From contig CAITTG010000088.1 of NCBI GenBank assembly GCA_903895255.1, positions 41,536 to 105,535 on the forward strand: a DNA stretch of 64,000 bases, read 5' to 3'. The notes beneath the pieces were generated by a model. It searched no databases. It was not told the origin of the DNA and saw only the letters and a list, made by a program, of their open reading frames with translations. Made by a program: the position numbers and the translations under genes. The DNA is from an uncultured Verrucomicrobia subdivision 3 bacterium. GTDB lineage: Bacteria; Verrucomicrobiota; Verrucomicrobiia; Limisphaerales; UBA11358. Positions 43,836 through 53,334 of this stretch are shown one piece after another; position 1 is the first letter of the stretch; the number at the start of each line of letters is the position of its first letter.

Positions 43836-44736
43836 TCCTCAATCCGACTCTTTGAAAAAGACCATTCTCATTACTGGTGCTAGCACCGGGATCGGTTTCG
43901 GCGCCGCTGGAGCTTTTGCAAAAGCCGGTTATTTTGTCATCGCCACGGTCCGTTCCGAAACCGATGCCAACCGGTTGGTGGAACAACTGGGTCCGAGGGT
44001 GCAGCCAATTTTATGCGACGTGACGAACGCGGAACAGGTCGCAGCCCTGCCTGCGCGCATCCGGGAGTTGACCGGAAACGAGCATCTTGACGGCTTGATT
44101 AACAATGCCGGGATTGTTGCCGGACCGGGTCCGGTCGAGTTTCAGAAAATGGAAGACATCCGGGCGCAATTTGAAGTGAACGTATTTGGGCTGATTTCGG
44201 TAACGATGGCTTTGCTGCCACTACTCGGCACCAAACCGAATTCCAAAAACCAAGCCGGACGCATCATCAACATCAGTTCCGTCGGCGGATTGATTGCCAG
44301 CCCGTACATCGCCGCGTATGCCGCAACCAAGCATGCGGTGGAAGGTTTGTCCCACAGTCTGCGGCGGGAGCTGCGGATCTTTGGCATCAAGGTTGTCATC
44401 GTCGGACCTGGCTCAATCAAATCTGAGATCTGGAATAAAAGCCGGAGCGCCGCCACCAATCCGTTCAAAGGCACGGCCTATGAGCATTCATTTGCACGGT
44501 TCGTGCAGGTCTGTGAAAATATTGAGAAGTCGGGCGCCTCGCCGGCTGAAATTGGCGCGTTCCTGGTTAAAGTGTTTGAAGCGCCAAACCCCAAGGCGCG
44601 ATACGCGTTTGTGCCGGGCCGATTCTTGAATTGGACGCTGCCGGCGTCGCTGCCGCATCTGTGGCTGGACAAACTCCTGGCAAAAATGATGGCGCTTGAA
44701 AAGCAACCCGTGGAAAAGATTTATGCTCAGGCCTAA
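43828..44736 (+). CDS. Short-chain dehydrogenase/reductase (SDR)
   Basis: The 302-residue classical SDR has the nucleotide-binding TGASTGIG (17-24), NNAGIV, the Ser of NISSVGG, and Y164-AAT-K168, all catalytic positions intact. A long C-terminal extension with several Leu/Trp-rich segments follows, ending near KIYAQA. It should oxidise or reduce a hydroxyl/carbonyl substrate with NAD(P). It overlaps the DoxX-like gene upstream and the DUF4260 gene downstream, so translation is coupled. Substrate is unknown. Confidence 0.9.
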   Translation: MNNPQSDSLKKTILITGASTGIGFGAAGAFAKAGYFVIATVRSETDANRLVEQLGPRVQPILCDVTNAEQVAALPARIRELTGNEHLDGLINNAGIVAGPGPVEFQKMEDIRAQFEVNVFGLISVTMALLPLLGTKPNSKNQAGRIINISSVGGLIASPYIAAYAATKHAVEGLSHSLRRELRIFGIKVVIVGPGSIKSEIWNKSRSAATNPFKGTAYEHSFARFVQVCENIEKSGASPAEIGAFLVKVFEAPNPKARYAFVPGRFLNWTLPASLPHLWLDKLLAKMMALEKQPVEKIYAQA

Positions 44737-45076
44737 ATGGTTATTACGCGTCGAAAGCAGCGCGGCCCTGCTGCTCGCTGCAATTCTCTACCACCAATCG
44801 CAGGGGAGCTGGCTACTGTTTGCGCTGCTTTTTCTGGTGCCGGACCTCTTCATGCTCGGCTACTTGTTTAGCAAAAGAGCTGGAGCCCTGCTTTACAACC
44901 TGGCTCACACTTACACCGTCCCCTTGTTATGGCTGGCTGCGGTCTGGATGAATGGACCGACCTCGCATCGCTGGCTGGGGCTCATTTGGATCGCACACAT
45001 CGGTTGGGACCGCCTAATCGGCTACGGCCTAAAATACGAAACTTCCTTCAAAGATACGCACTTGCAAAGGGTCTAG
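44723..45076 (+). CDS. DUF4260 membrane protein
   Basis: The 117-residue protein has the DUF4260 pattern: LLRVESSAALLLAAILYHQ, LLFLVPDLFMLGYLF, YNLAHTYTVPLLWLA, WIAHIGWDRLIGYGLKY, with about four membrane helices and a terminal Gly-Leu-Lys-Tyr. The gene starts inside the SDR gene (14-base overlap), the last member of the TetR-linked operon. Function is unknown. Confidence 0.8.
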   Translation: MLRPKWLLRVESSAALLLAAILYHQSQGSWLLFALLFLVPDLFMLGYLFSKRAGALLYNLAHTYTVPLLWLAAVWMNGPTSHRWLGLIWIAHIGWDRLIGYGLKYETSFKDTHLQRV

Positions 45077-45199
45077 GTGAATGCACTTCCAATATCCCCC
45101 GCGTGAAGCATCAATCCGATGCGAAAATAAAAGACCTAGACAGTAAAAATGGAAGGGTTTGATTGCCTTCTACGTATATTGCTTAAAATAAGCAACATA

Positions 45200-45289
45200 T
45201 GGCGGAAGGGGTGGGATTCGAACCCACGGATGGATTACTCCATCTCCTGATTTCGAGTCAGGTGCCTTTAACCACTCAGCCACCCTTCC
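45200..45289 (-). tRNA. tRNA-Ser (CGA), CCA encoded
   Basis: On the minus strand the acceptor stem GGAAGGG/CCCTTCC, a serine-type long variable arm, discriminator G and an encoded CCA are seen. The anticodon stem CCTGA/TCAGG closes a 7-base loop CTCGAAA, giving anticodon CGA, which reads UCG codons. It lies between the DUF4260 and HtrA genes. tRNA genes are common integration sites, but no integrase is next to it. Confidence 0.95.
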
Positions 45290-45695
45290 ATTTGACCAAA
45301 AATCCACTGGCTTCATCGCCTCCACCACGATCTTAAAGACAATTGCGGGCATTTGCGGCGACCCGTGGGCACATGTCGAAATCCATATGCAATTCTAACT
45401 TTATAGATACATCGGGGCTTTTCAAGCCCGAAAACGGTTCATTTTTGGGCCGATGGCGGCAGTCCGAGCTAAACCATAAAAGCGCCCCACGGTTGCCGGT
45501 CCGCAGCAGCTCCTCCCACGGGGTTGCTCCCCTGCCCAATCGAAAGCGTCAATCCCCAATCACCCGGATCCTTTGCCCCGGCATTCATTGTGCTTGCGCC
45601 CTCGACCACGACGGTTTGAACGCGAGGCTCCCTTACAAATTTGTAATGTTCCGGAAAGTTTCCGGTCATTTGCGTTTGGTTTAATACCTCAGTGA
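45290..45695. other. Spacer between tRNA-Ser and the HtrA gene
   Basis: The 406 bases hold no convincing gene or strong palindrome. The region presumably carries the promoters of the divergent tRNA and protease genes; no clear -35/-10 pair can be called. Confidence 0.4.
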
Positions 45696-47216
45696 ATGGA
45701 AATGGAACAACTGAACAACGATAAAAACATTATGAAACCAATATCTGCCTCCTCCCACCGCCGCCTCACCGCCTTGGTCGCCGTCGGCGGCCTGGCTCTG
45801 GCCGGCCTCGCCCTCGCCGGCGACTTGTCCAAAGACAACCCCAAAACCTCCGCCCTCAATATCCCCTTGGATGAAACCGCCGTCCCGCGCGACGGCCTCC
45901 CGCGCGGCAGCTTCGCTCCAATCGTGAAAGCGGTCGGCCCCGCGGTTGTCCAGATTGAGATGACCACCACCATCAACCGCCAGGCCATCGGGCTCGTTCC
46001 CGGCGGACCGTTCGGCCAGTTGTTCCCGCAGGAACGGACCATCCCGCAAACCGAGCACGGCCTCGGCTCCGGCGTCATCGTCACGAAAGACGGCTACATC
46101 CTCACCAACAACCACGTGGTGGACGGCGCCAAAGAACTGAAAGTCACCCTTACCGATGGCCGGGTGTTCACCGCCAAGGTCATCGGCCGCGATCCCAAGA
46201 CCGACATCGCCGTCATCAAAATCCCGGCGGAAAACCTCCCCATTGTCGCCATGGCGGACAGCGAAAAAGTTCAGGTCGGCGACGTCGTGCTCGCCGTTGG
46301 CAATCCTTTCGGCGTCGGCCAGACCGTCACCTCCGGCATCGTCAGCGCCACCGATCGCGGCAACATGGGCATTGAGGACTATGAAAACTTCATCCAGACC
46401 GACGCCGCCATCAATCCCGGCAATTCCGGCGGCGCGCTCGTGGACATCAACGGCCGCCTGATCGGTATCAACACCGCCATCATGAGCCGCTCCGGCGGCA
46501 GCCAGGGCGTGGGCTTTGCCATTCCTTCCAACCTCGTGCGCACCGAGATGGAGAGTCTCGTCAAGGAAGGCCAGGTCACCCGCGGCTACCTCGGCGTCAT
46601 GATACAAAACCTTACCCCCGAACTGGCCGGTGAGTTCAAACTAAAAGACACCAAGGGCGCGCTCATCGGTGACGTCGTGCCGGACGGTCCCGCCGCCAAG
46701 GCCGGCTTCACTGCCGGGGATGTCGTTCTCTCCTACAATGGCAAATCTGTGACCGACAGCCGGCACCTGCGCCTGGAAGTGGCCGAGACCCGGCCCGGCA
46801 CCTCCGTGCCCGTGGAAATTCTGCGTAACGGCGAACACCAGAAACTCCAGGTCACCGTCAAGCCCATCCCCGGCAGTGACGAAGTGGCCGCCAACGACTC
46901 CTCCAACAACGCGGACACTGGCACCCTGAATGGCGTGGGCGTGGGCGATCTCGACCCCGCCGCCCGCGAGCAATTCCACGTCCCGGACAACATTAAAGGC
47001 GCGGTTGTCACCGATGTGGACCGCAATTCCCCCGCTGCCGAGGCCGGCCTGAAACCCGGCGTCGTCATCCAGGAAATCAACCGCCATCCGGTGAAAAACG
47101 CTGATGAGGCCGTGCAACTGACCGCCAAGGCCACCAGCAAGCAAACCCTCGTGCGCATTTGGGAAAACGGCGGCAGCCGTTATGTAGTGGTGGATGAAAG
47201 TACCAAGGCGGGCTAA
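45696..47216 (+). CDS. HtrA/DegP-type periplasmic serine protease with two PDZ domains
   Basis: The 506-residue protein has a signal segment (RRLTALVAVGGLALAGLALAGD), a trypsin-like domain with His in NNHVVDG (about 138), Asp in KTDIAVI (about 169) and Ser in NPGNSGGALV (about 243), then two PDZ domains (about 300-390 and 420-500). Such proteases degrade or refold misfolded envelope proteins. A start 36 bases later, at 45732, puts the Met at the beginning of the signal peptide and is equally plausible. A strong terminator follows. Confidence 0.92.
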   Translation: MEMEQLNNDKNIMKPISASSHRRLTALVAVGGLALAGLALAGDLSKDNPKTSALNIPLDETAVPRDGLPRGSFAPIVKAVGPAVVQIEMTTTINRQAIGLVPGGPFGQLFPQERTIPQTEHGLGSGVIVTKDGYILTNNHVVDGAKELKVTLTDGRVFTAKVIGRDPKTDIAVIKIPAENLPIVAMADSEKVQVGDVVLAVGNPFGVGQTVTSGIVSATDRGNMGIEDYENFIQTDAAINPGNSGGALVDINGRLIGINTAIMSRSGGSQGVGFAIPSNLVRTEMESLVKEGQVTRGYLGVMIQNLTPELAGEFKLKDTKGALIGDVVPDGPAAKAGFTAGDVVLSYNGKSVTDSRHLRLEVAETRPGTSVPVEILRNGEHQKLQVTVKPIPGSDEVAANDSSNNADTGTLNGVGVGDLDPAAREQFHVPDNIKGAVVTDVDRNSPAAEAGLKPGVVIQEINRHPVKNADEAVQLTAKATSKQTLVRIWENGGSRYVVVDESTKAG

Positions 47217-47233
47217 TCCCCCTGCCTTTCTGC

Positions 47234-47269
47234 AAAACCCTCCCGCTCGCCAGGCGGGAGGGTTTTTTT
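47234..47269. terminator. Rho-independent terminator after the HtrA gene
   Basis: A 13-bp stem (47234-47246 with 47254-47266, GC-rich core CCCTCCCGC) around a 7-base loop is followed by a run of Ts to 47269. The upstream A-run makes it usable in both directions, so it may also serve the convergent kinase gene. Confidence 0.9.
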
Positions 47270-47302
47270 ATCCCGGCATAGCCATCAGTGATCGATTTGA
47301 AC

Positions 47303-48730
47303 TTAAATGCCTTTGGTGACGTCTTGGGCGGCGTGTTCTGCCCCCACCAGCCGCACCACAAACTCCGCCCCCTCCCCCGGCCGGCTCTCCACCGACACTT
47401 CCCCGCGATGCGCCTCCACAATCGCCTTTACCAGACTCAAGCCCAACCCCAGTCCGCGCTGTGAACGGCTCTTGTCCCCGCGATAAAGCCGCTCCCAGAT
47501 GCGCGGCTGTTCGTCGGCGGGAATGCCCATGCCGTTGTCGCGCACCCTCACCGTCACCCGGCCGGACTCCACCGCGCACGCGAGCCACACCCGGCCACCC
47601 GCCGGCGTGTACTTCAGTGCGTTGTCGAGCAAGTTCGCCAGCGCCTGCCGCATGCGCGTCGCGTCCACCAGTGCTTCGCATGGCTCTTGAAAAGCCGTCG
47701 TCACCGCAATCTGCTTTTCCTCCGCCACGATTTCATAAAGTTCCACGACATTTTTCAATAGCGCGGCGATGGCCGTCGGTTCCAATTTCAAACGCATCAC
47801 CCCCGCCTCCGCCTCGGTAATATCCATCAACGCCGTCAGCATCGTCAGCACCCGCTCCGATTCCTCCACGCAATCCGCCAGCGCCTCGCGCGCCACCGGA
47901 TCGGGCGTCGTTTGCACCACCACCTCCGCCGTGCCGCGCAGCCGGGTCAGGGGCGTGCGCAGATCATGCGCCACATTGTCCAGCGCCTCGCGCATGCGCG
48001 TGATCAGCGCCTGGTTTTTATCCAGCACCCGGTTGAACTGCCGCGCCAGATCCTCCAGCTCCGTCCGGCGCACGCTCACCGGCACGCGCGCGGCGAAATT
48101 GCCCGTGTCCAGAATCGCCCGCGCCGTCGCCACCATTTCCCGCACCGGCGTCGTCGCGCGATGCGCAAAGAACGCGCCGCCCAGCACCCCCAGCAACAGC
48201 GTGGGCGTCATCACGATCAGAAAATCCCGGCGGAATGGCTGCAACAGGGTCTGGCGGTTGTTCGTGCTGCAGCCCACCTGCAGAACCGACCCGTCCCCCA
48301 GGCGCATGGCCGCCACCGTGAAATCCCGCTGCTCATCCCGCGGAATCCGCAGCCACACCAGCCGCGACAAATCCCCGCCCGGATTCAGCGCCGCCGGATC
48401 GAAATGCACCCAGTCCGCCGGCGCGGTGAACAAGAGCACACTGCCCTGTGTCCCGGTCAGCCGGATGAAAAAGGAATTGTTCTGGTCCGTCTCCCGGCTG
48501 CGTTTCACGAGCAGTTGCAGCGCCGGCAGGCCGCCGCTTTCATACACCGCCGCCCCCTCCCGCAGCCGGGCTTCGATGATTTCCCGGTCCTTGCTTTGCA
48601 GGGTCGCGGCCAGCAGGAGATAAAGCAGTCCAAAGAGCACCAGGGTGCTCAGCGTGAAAATCGCCGCGTAGGCCAGGCTCAGCCGAAGCGTGAAGCTCCG
48701 CGCCAGCGGTTCAAGCGGGTTTGAGAACAT
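47303..48730 (-). CDS. HAMP-domain sensor histidine kinase
   Basis: The 475-residue membrane kinase has two membrane helices (about 18-43 and 160-182) enclosing a periplasmic sensor of some 115 residues, a HAMP segment ([20 protein letters not shown]), an H-box [13 protein letters not shown] (His near 255), N-box [13 protein letters not shown], and G-boxes VRDNGMGIP and [12 protein letters not shown]. The architecture resembles CusS/heavy-metal sensor kinases, but the metal ligands cannot be judged. Its start overlaps the end of the response regulator gene by 20 bases, so the two are translationally coupled. Confidence 0.92.
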   Translation of the reverse strand: MFSNPLEPLARSFTLRLSLAYAAIFTLSTLVLFGLLYLLLAATLQSKDREIIEARLREGAAVYESGGLPALQLLVKRSRETDQNNSFFIRLTGTQGSVLLFTAPADWVHFDPAALNPGGDLSRLVWLRIPRDEQRDFTVAAMRLGDGSVLQVGCSTNNRQTLLQPFRRDFLIVMTPTLLLGVLGGAFFAHRATTPVREMVATARAILDTGNFAARVPVSVRRTELEDLARQFNRVLDKNQALITRMREALDNVAHDLRTPLTRLRGTAEVVVQTTPDPVAREALADCVEESERVLTMLTALMDITEAEAGVMRLKLEPTAIAALLKNVVELYEIVAEEKQIAVTTAFQEPCEALVDATRMRQALANLLDNALKYTPAGGRVWLACAVESGRVTVRVRDNGMGIPADEQPRIWERLYRGDKSRSQRGLGLGLSLVKAIVEAHRGEVSVESRPGEGAEFVVRLVGAEHAAQDVTKGI

Positions 48731-49385
48731 AGCCAACGCCGCGAATGGTCTGGATGAGCTTCACCGGAAAATCCTTGTCCACCTTCGTCCGCAAGCGGTG
48801 GACCAGCACATCCACCACATTGGTTTGCGGATCGAAACTATAATCCCAGAGGTGCTCCAGGATCATGGTCTTGGTGACCACCCGGCCCGGATGCCGCAGC
48901 AATAACTCCAGCAGCGCAAACTCCCGCGCCTGCAATTCTATTGCCTGGCCCTGCCGCGACACTTCCCGCGTCAGCAAATCCAGCGCGAGATCCGCCGCCG
49001 CCAGCCTGGTCGGCTCCGCAATGTGCGTGGCCCGGCGGATGAGTGCCTGCACCCGGGCCAGCAATTCAGAAAACGCAAACGGTTTGGGCAGGTAATCGTC
49101 CCCGCCGGCCTGCAAGCCCTTCACCCGGTCATCCACGCCCGCCTTCGCGCTGAGGATCAGCACCGGTGTCAAAATTTTCTCCGCCCGCAACTCGCGCAGC
49201 ACCGCCAGGCCGTCCAGCTTTGGCAGCATGAGGTCCAGTACCAGGGTGTCATAGCTCACCGTGCCCGCCAGCGCCAGGCCGCGTTCGCCGTCGGCGGCGT
49301 GATCCACGGCAAAGCCATGCTGCTTCAGCCCGTTGACCACAAACGAGGCGATCTTGCTATCATCTTCAATTACCAGCACACGCAT
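48711..49385 (-). CDS. OmpR/CusR-type response regulator
   Basis: The 224-residue regulator has a receiver domain with the acidic pocket IEDDS, phosphoacceptor Asp51 in [12 protein letters not shown], Ser/Thr in ILSAKAG, and Lys in LPKPF, followed by a winged-helix domain ([27 protein letters not shown], then [16 protein letters not shown]). It binds promoter DNA when phosphorylated by the cognate kinase, encoded immediately downstream. The nearest candidate target is the HtrA gene, but no site can be proven. Confidence 0.93.
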   Translation of the reverse strand: MRVLVIEDDSKIASFVVNGLKQHGFAVDHAADGERGLALAGTVSYDTLVLDLMLPKLDGLAVLRELRAEKILTPVLILSAKAGVDDRVKGLQAGGDDYLPKPFAFSELLARVQALIRRATHIAEPTRLAAADLALDLLTREVSRQGQAIELQAREFALLELLLRHPGRVVTKTMILEHLWDYSFDPQTNVVDVLVHRLRTKVDKDFPVKLIQTIRGVGYVLKPA

Positions 49386-49450
49386 AATGCAAGCGCCTGC
49401 AGCTTAACCCGGGAGCCTGCGCAATGAAATGTTTATATGCCCCCCCAAGG

Positions 49451-49470
49451 CTGGCTCCGGCTGGAGCCAG
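49451..49470. repeat. Perfect 8-bp hairpin between regulator and GH30 genes
   Basis: CTGGCTCC (49451-49458) and GGAGCCAG (49463-49470) pair around a GGCT loop. It may help end the GH30 transcript upstream of the regulator promoter; no T-tract is seen. Confidence 0.5.
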
Positions 49471-49537
49471 TGCTCCCCCTCCCCCGGCGGAAACTCCGGG
49501 GCTAGGGGGAGACGTTCGCTGGCCGGATTAAGCCGGC

Positions 49538-50896
49538 CTATTGGTTGATCACAATCGTGACCACGCTCATGGGACAGGTCAGCACGGCCGGCGAAGTATA
49601 ATGCTGCAGCCGGAAGTTGTAGTAAGTGCTGCCGCTGGGCCAGTAACCGCTCACGTAAGAGTCGAGCGTGTTTTCCGTGATGCCGGTCAGTTGCAGGTTG
49701 GCCGTGTCCCAGTTGGCGGTCGTGTTGATCACCACGATCACCACCCGGTTCGGACTCACCGAGGTGTCCAGGTACGCCGAGCTGTAGATGCCCGGCGTGT
49801 CCGAACTGGCCGCGATCCGGATGTCGCCCGGATTGATGAACTTGCTGTAATGGGCCAGCGAATAATACTTGTTGTGCGGGCTGCCCGTGCTGCTCAGGCA
49901 GCCGGGACCGGCGCCGCAATCCACCAGTTGCCATACCAGATACGCATTCGCGTTCGCACACGTGAGCACGTTGTTCATCGTGAGGGCGTTCGTGACAATT
50001 TGGTTCGCCGCGGCCGCGCCCGTGTCATTCGTTGTGAAATACCCATCCCCGTCATATTCCGTTTCCAACTTCAGCCACCCGGGAAAATCCGTCTGCAGCT
50101 TCGTCAGGTAGGTTGTGTTCACGGACACATTGTCACCATACAGGTGAAAACCGATCGCCGACACATGCGCTTGATCGAGATTGTCTATGTAATGTTCCAC
50201 TTCGCCACCCGACACACTGTTGCTGATGTGCCCCGTTTCCGGCGCCATGAGTTTTTGATTGGGAAACCCATGTGCCTGGAATTTGTTCCAGACCGCATTG
50301 AGCCCCGCGTCGTAGTAAGCTAACGGCCCGGAGTTGGTCGGAGCAAACTGGCAGCCATCCCAGGACGCCTCATAATCCGGCTCGTTTTGCATGGATACAT
50401 AATCAGGGGTCAGGCCCTGGCCTTTGTAATAATTCAGGCAATCCAGCCACCAGGAACCAAAGCCGGAGTAATCGTTGCTGAGCAATGTCCCGTTATTCGA
50501 TCCCGAGGTGCTGTGATTGCTTTTGAGATCATAACCATTGGTGCAGGGCGGCGACCAGGAGGTCATCAGCACCGAGCCTTTGGGCTGATACGTCCGGAAC
50601 GACTTTTCAATCGGAATCGTCCCCGTGTTGTCGCCGTCCCAATAAATGGCGTACCAGTTGCGCACGCGCAGGAAGCTCACGTTCAGGTTGGTGGCGGCAA
50701 ACAGGTCGTTCTCGATCGTGGCATTGTTGACCGTGCCTTCGGCCCAGACCACGGCGCCGCCGAAGCCCGTGATGGTCTGCGCCCGGGTGCCCGCATTCAC
50801 GCTAATGTTGCTGGCGGTCGCCCCCTGCAGCCCGGCCAAAAGGCATGCGCCCGCGAGGAGTCGTCCGCTCGTTAACCATTTTATTAATTTATGCAT
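49538..50896 (-). CDS. Secreted GH30-family glycoside hydrolase
   Basis: From the ATG giving MHKLIKWLTSGR, the 452-residue protein has a signal peptide (to about ATAS), the start of a (beta/alpha)8 barrel (QTITGFGGAVVWAEG), acid/base Glu in SMQNEPDY (near 170) and nucleophile Glu in LKLETEYDGDG (near 279), then a small beta domain. Family 30 includes glucuronoxylanases, glucosidases and fucosidases; the subfamily cannot be told by eye. The open frame extends further upstream, but the signal peptide fixes this start. GH51 lies upstream on the same strand. Confidence 0.88.
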   Translation of the reverse strand: MHKLIKWLTSGRLLAGACLLAGLQGATASNISVNAGTRAQTITGFGGAVVWAEGTVNNATIENDLFAATNLNVSFLRVRNWYAIYWDGDNTGTIPIEKSFRTYQPKGSVLMTSWSPPCTNGYDLKSNHSTSGSNNGTLLSNDYSGFGSWWLDCLNYYKGQGLTPDYVSMQNEPDYEASWDGCQFAPTNSGPLAYYDAGLNAVWNKFQAHGFPNQKLMAPETGHISNSVSGGEVEHYIDNLDQAHVSAIGFHLYGDNVSVNTTYLTKLQTDFPGWLKLETEYDGDGYFTTNDTGAAAANQIVTNALTMNNVLTCANANAYLVWQLVDCGAGPGCLSSTGSPHNKYYSLAHYSKFINPGDIRIAASSDTPGIYSSAYLDTSVSPNRVVIVVINTTANWDTANLQLTGITENTLDSYVSGYWPSGSTYYNFRLQHYTSPAVLTCPMSVVTIVINQ

Positions 50897-51249
50897 AAGG
50901 GATTTGGATTTTTGATGAGTTGTTTTTGCCGTTGGTTTCACCTCCGGCTGCCGCACACCTCGCAACCCGTTTGCCCGCCCGGGTCACTCCGGGAAAATTC
51001 CCGAAATAAATCGCGCGGCCGGATTGCCGTGGTGTGGAAAGCCTTGAGGCTGTTTGGGATCGTTAACATCGTAACAGTTCCTCCCATGATTGCCATAAGA
51101 CAACCGTCCTACGACAAACGTCGTATGCCGCTCCCGCCCGTGCCAGGGCCGCCCGCGTGACCTTCAGCCCGTCAATGCGGGTTCCCGGGCATTTTTCCAA
51201 CCCCGTTTTACAAAACTCGGAATTTTGAGGTTGTCGCCTCCCGGCGGCA
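50897..51249. other. Spacer between GH51 and GH30 genes with a small palindrome
   Basis: The 353 bases hold no gene. TACGAC (51110-51115) and GTCGTA (51120-51125) form a perfect interrupted palindrome around AAAC, a possible regulator site ahead of the GH30 gene; no promoter can be confirmed. Confidence 0.4.
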
Positions 51250-53220
51250 TTATTGCCCTTTGAGCCGCAACACCGTCACTGAGTACGGCGGAAATGTATG
51301 CGTGAAGGTCGTCGCGGCGTCCGCGACGGTTGATTCCACCGGGGCCACCGCTGTCGGATGGTCCAGGGAATTCACCGCGTCCAGCCGGTTCCCGGCCAGC
51401 ACCATGGCCCGCCCCCCGGACTGCACCTGCGTCCAGCCATCGAGCTTGAGCGTCACGGTTTTGGCCGCTGCCCCGGGATTCACCGTCTTGAGAATGAGCT
51501 CGCCGGTCTGGTCGTCATGCGTGGCGCTGGCATACAAGTCCTGCCGGCCTTCCGGCGTGGTCGCCACCCCGTCCAACGTCACCGGCAGCACCGTGTCGCC
51601 CCGGTTGCGGCTGAACAACTGCTGCACATAATAATTCGGCGTGGCATAAATGCGCAGGCTGTCCACCCAGATGAGATTCGGCTTCCATTGCCACGCGTCC
51701 ACGTTGCCAAACAATGGCGCGTAGGAGGCCATGCGCACCACCGCGGCGTTGCGCTCCAGGCCCGTCAGGTAGGCGGCCTCGGCGAGCGCGCATTCCAGGT
51801 TGTTCTGGTTCTTCGTGCTCACGATCGCCACGCTTTGCGCCGCGTACTCGCCCATGAAGACTTTCGGCCCGGCCGGGTCATACTCGTCGTAGCGGTGCGT
51901 GTTGTTGAAGAACCACGAGGGATTCGCATAACAATGCTCGTCAATAATATCCGCGTGCAGCTCCCGGAAGCGCGCCCAGGCGTACTTGAAGCGGTCGTCC
52001 CCCGGGTCCGGGCCGGCGGCCGAGACGAGCTGCACTTCGGGATACCGGGCTTTCAAGGCGCCGGCAAAGGCTTTGTAATGGGCGATGTAATCCGGGCCCC
52101 ACTGCTCATTGCCCACGCCCAGCATGTTCAGATGGAACGGCGCCGGATGCCCCAGCGCGGCGCGTTTCGCGCCCCAGACACTGTCCACCGGGCCATTGGC
52201 AAATTCCACCAGATCCAGCGCGTCCTGCACGTAGTTGGTCAGCTCGTCCGGCGCGCACAACTCCCCGGAATTAAACTGGCAGGCCATCCCGCAGTTCAAA
52301 ATTGGCAGCGGCGCGGCCCCGATGTCCTCGCACAACTGGAAAAATTCGTAGAAACCCAGCCCGAAGGACTGGTAATAGTCCGGCGTCGGCCGGTGCAGGA
52401 ATTCATAATTCCAGCGGTTGATCAGCAGTTGCCGCTCCTCAATCGGTCCGAGGGTTTTCTTCCATTGATAACGCCGGGCGAGCACGCTGCCCTCCACCAC
52501 GCAACCCCCGGGGAACCGCAGGAACCCGGGCTTTAAATCCGCCAGCTTTTGCACCATGTCCGCCCGCAAGCCGCCCGGCCGGTTTTTCCAGGTATGCTCC
52601 GGAAACAGCGAAACCATGTCCACATCCAGCGTTCCCTTGCCTTCAACCAAGACCACGAGCCGCGCCTTCGGGTCCGTGTCATGGGGATGCAGTGTGGCGG
52701 TGTGCTTCGCCCAGTTTGTGGAAATCCCCTGAATCACCACCGAGTCCAGCAGCGTGCCGTCCCCGCCGTAAAGTTGCACCCGCAAGCCGGGCGTGTCCGT
52801 CACGTCACGCACCTGGGCGGAAAAGTTGTACGCTTCGCCCTGGCGCAAACCGATCCCGCGAAAACCCTCGTTGGACAGGCCCATGGGGGCCGTGCCGTGC
52901 GATTCAATGCGCACATAATGCGGGTTGGCCGCGTTGAAAGGGTCGTCCTCCCGCACCGTCACCTCTCCCTGCGAATGGCTGGGGTTGATTTTAAACCAGC
53001 CCATCAATGGCTCTGGAAACTCAAACCCCCGGTTCTTGACCAGCTCCGCATAGAGGCCGCCATCGGCTCCGAAATTGATGTCCTCAAAAAAGATGCCCCA
53101 CATCGCCGGATTAATCTTTGCGCCCGGTTGGGTGGCTTGCACCTCAATCGTCAGCGCCGGCGCGGCCGTGGCCTTCGTCAGCAGGGTCAGCAGCAAAATC
53201 GGGCGGATCAAGGGGGACAT
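51250..53220 (-). CDS. GH51 alpha-L-arabinofuranosidase
   Basis: The 656-residue protein has a signal peptide (RPILLLTLLTKATA), then the entry MWGIFFEDINFGADGGLYAE of GH51, a jelly-roll insertion (about 80-195) resembling carbohydrate-binding module family 4/9, acid/base Glu in GVGNEQWG (near 370) and nucleophile Glu in FMGEYAAQS (near 457), and a C-terminal beta domain. It should remove arabinose from hemicellulose or arabinan outside the cytoplasm. With GH30 and GH28 in the same window it points to plant polymer degradation. Confidence 0.93.
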   Translation of the reverse strand: MSPLIRPILLLTLLTKATAAPALTIEVQATQPGAKINPAMWGIFFEDINFGADGGLYAELVKNRGFEFPEPLMGWFKINPSHSQGEVTVREDDPFNAANPHYVRIESHGTAPMGLSNEGFRGIGLRQGEAYNFSAQVRDVTDTPGLRVQLYGGDGTLLDSVVIQGISTNWAKHTATLHPHDTDPKARLVVLVEGKGTLDVDMVSLFPEHTWKNRPGGLRADMVQKLADLKPGFLRFPGGCVVEGSVLARRYQWKKTLGPIEERQLLINRWNYEFLHRPTPDYYQSFGLGFYEFFQLCEDIGAAPLPILNCGMACQFNSGELCAPDELTNYVQDALDLVEFANGPVDSVWGAKRAALGHPAPFHLNMLGVGNEQWGPDYIAHYKAFAGALKARYPEVQLVSAAGPDPGDDRFKYAWARFRELHADIIDEHCYANPSWFFNNTHRYDEYDPAGPKVFMGEYAAQSVAIVSTKNQNNLECALAEAAYLTGLERNAAVVRMASYAPLFGNVDAWQWKPNLIWVDSLRIYATPNYYVQQLFSRNRGDTVLPVTLDGVATTPEGRQDLYASATHDDQTGELILKTVNPGAAAKTVTLKLDGWTQVQSGGRAMVLAGNRLDAVNSLDHPTAVAPVESTVADAATTFTHTFPPYSVTVLRLKGQ

Positions 53221-53334
53221 ATTCCAGAAGAATGGTTGGCGGTTAAGATTTAAATGGTTTCAAAATGCGTTAAACGGGGCATGGGTGGCCATGCCCCGTT
53301 CAATATGCTGCATCCGGGCTTCAAGTCAGCATTT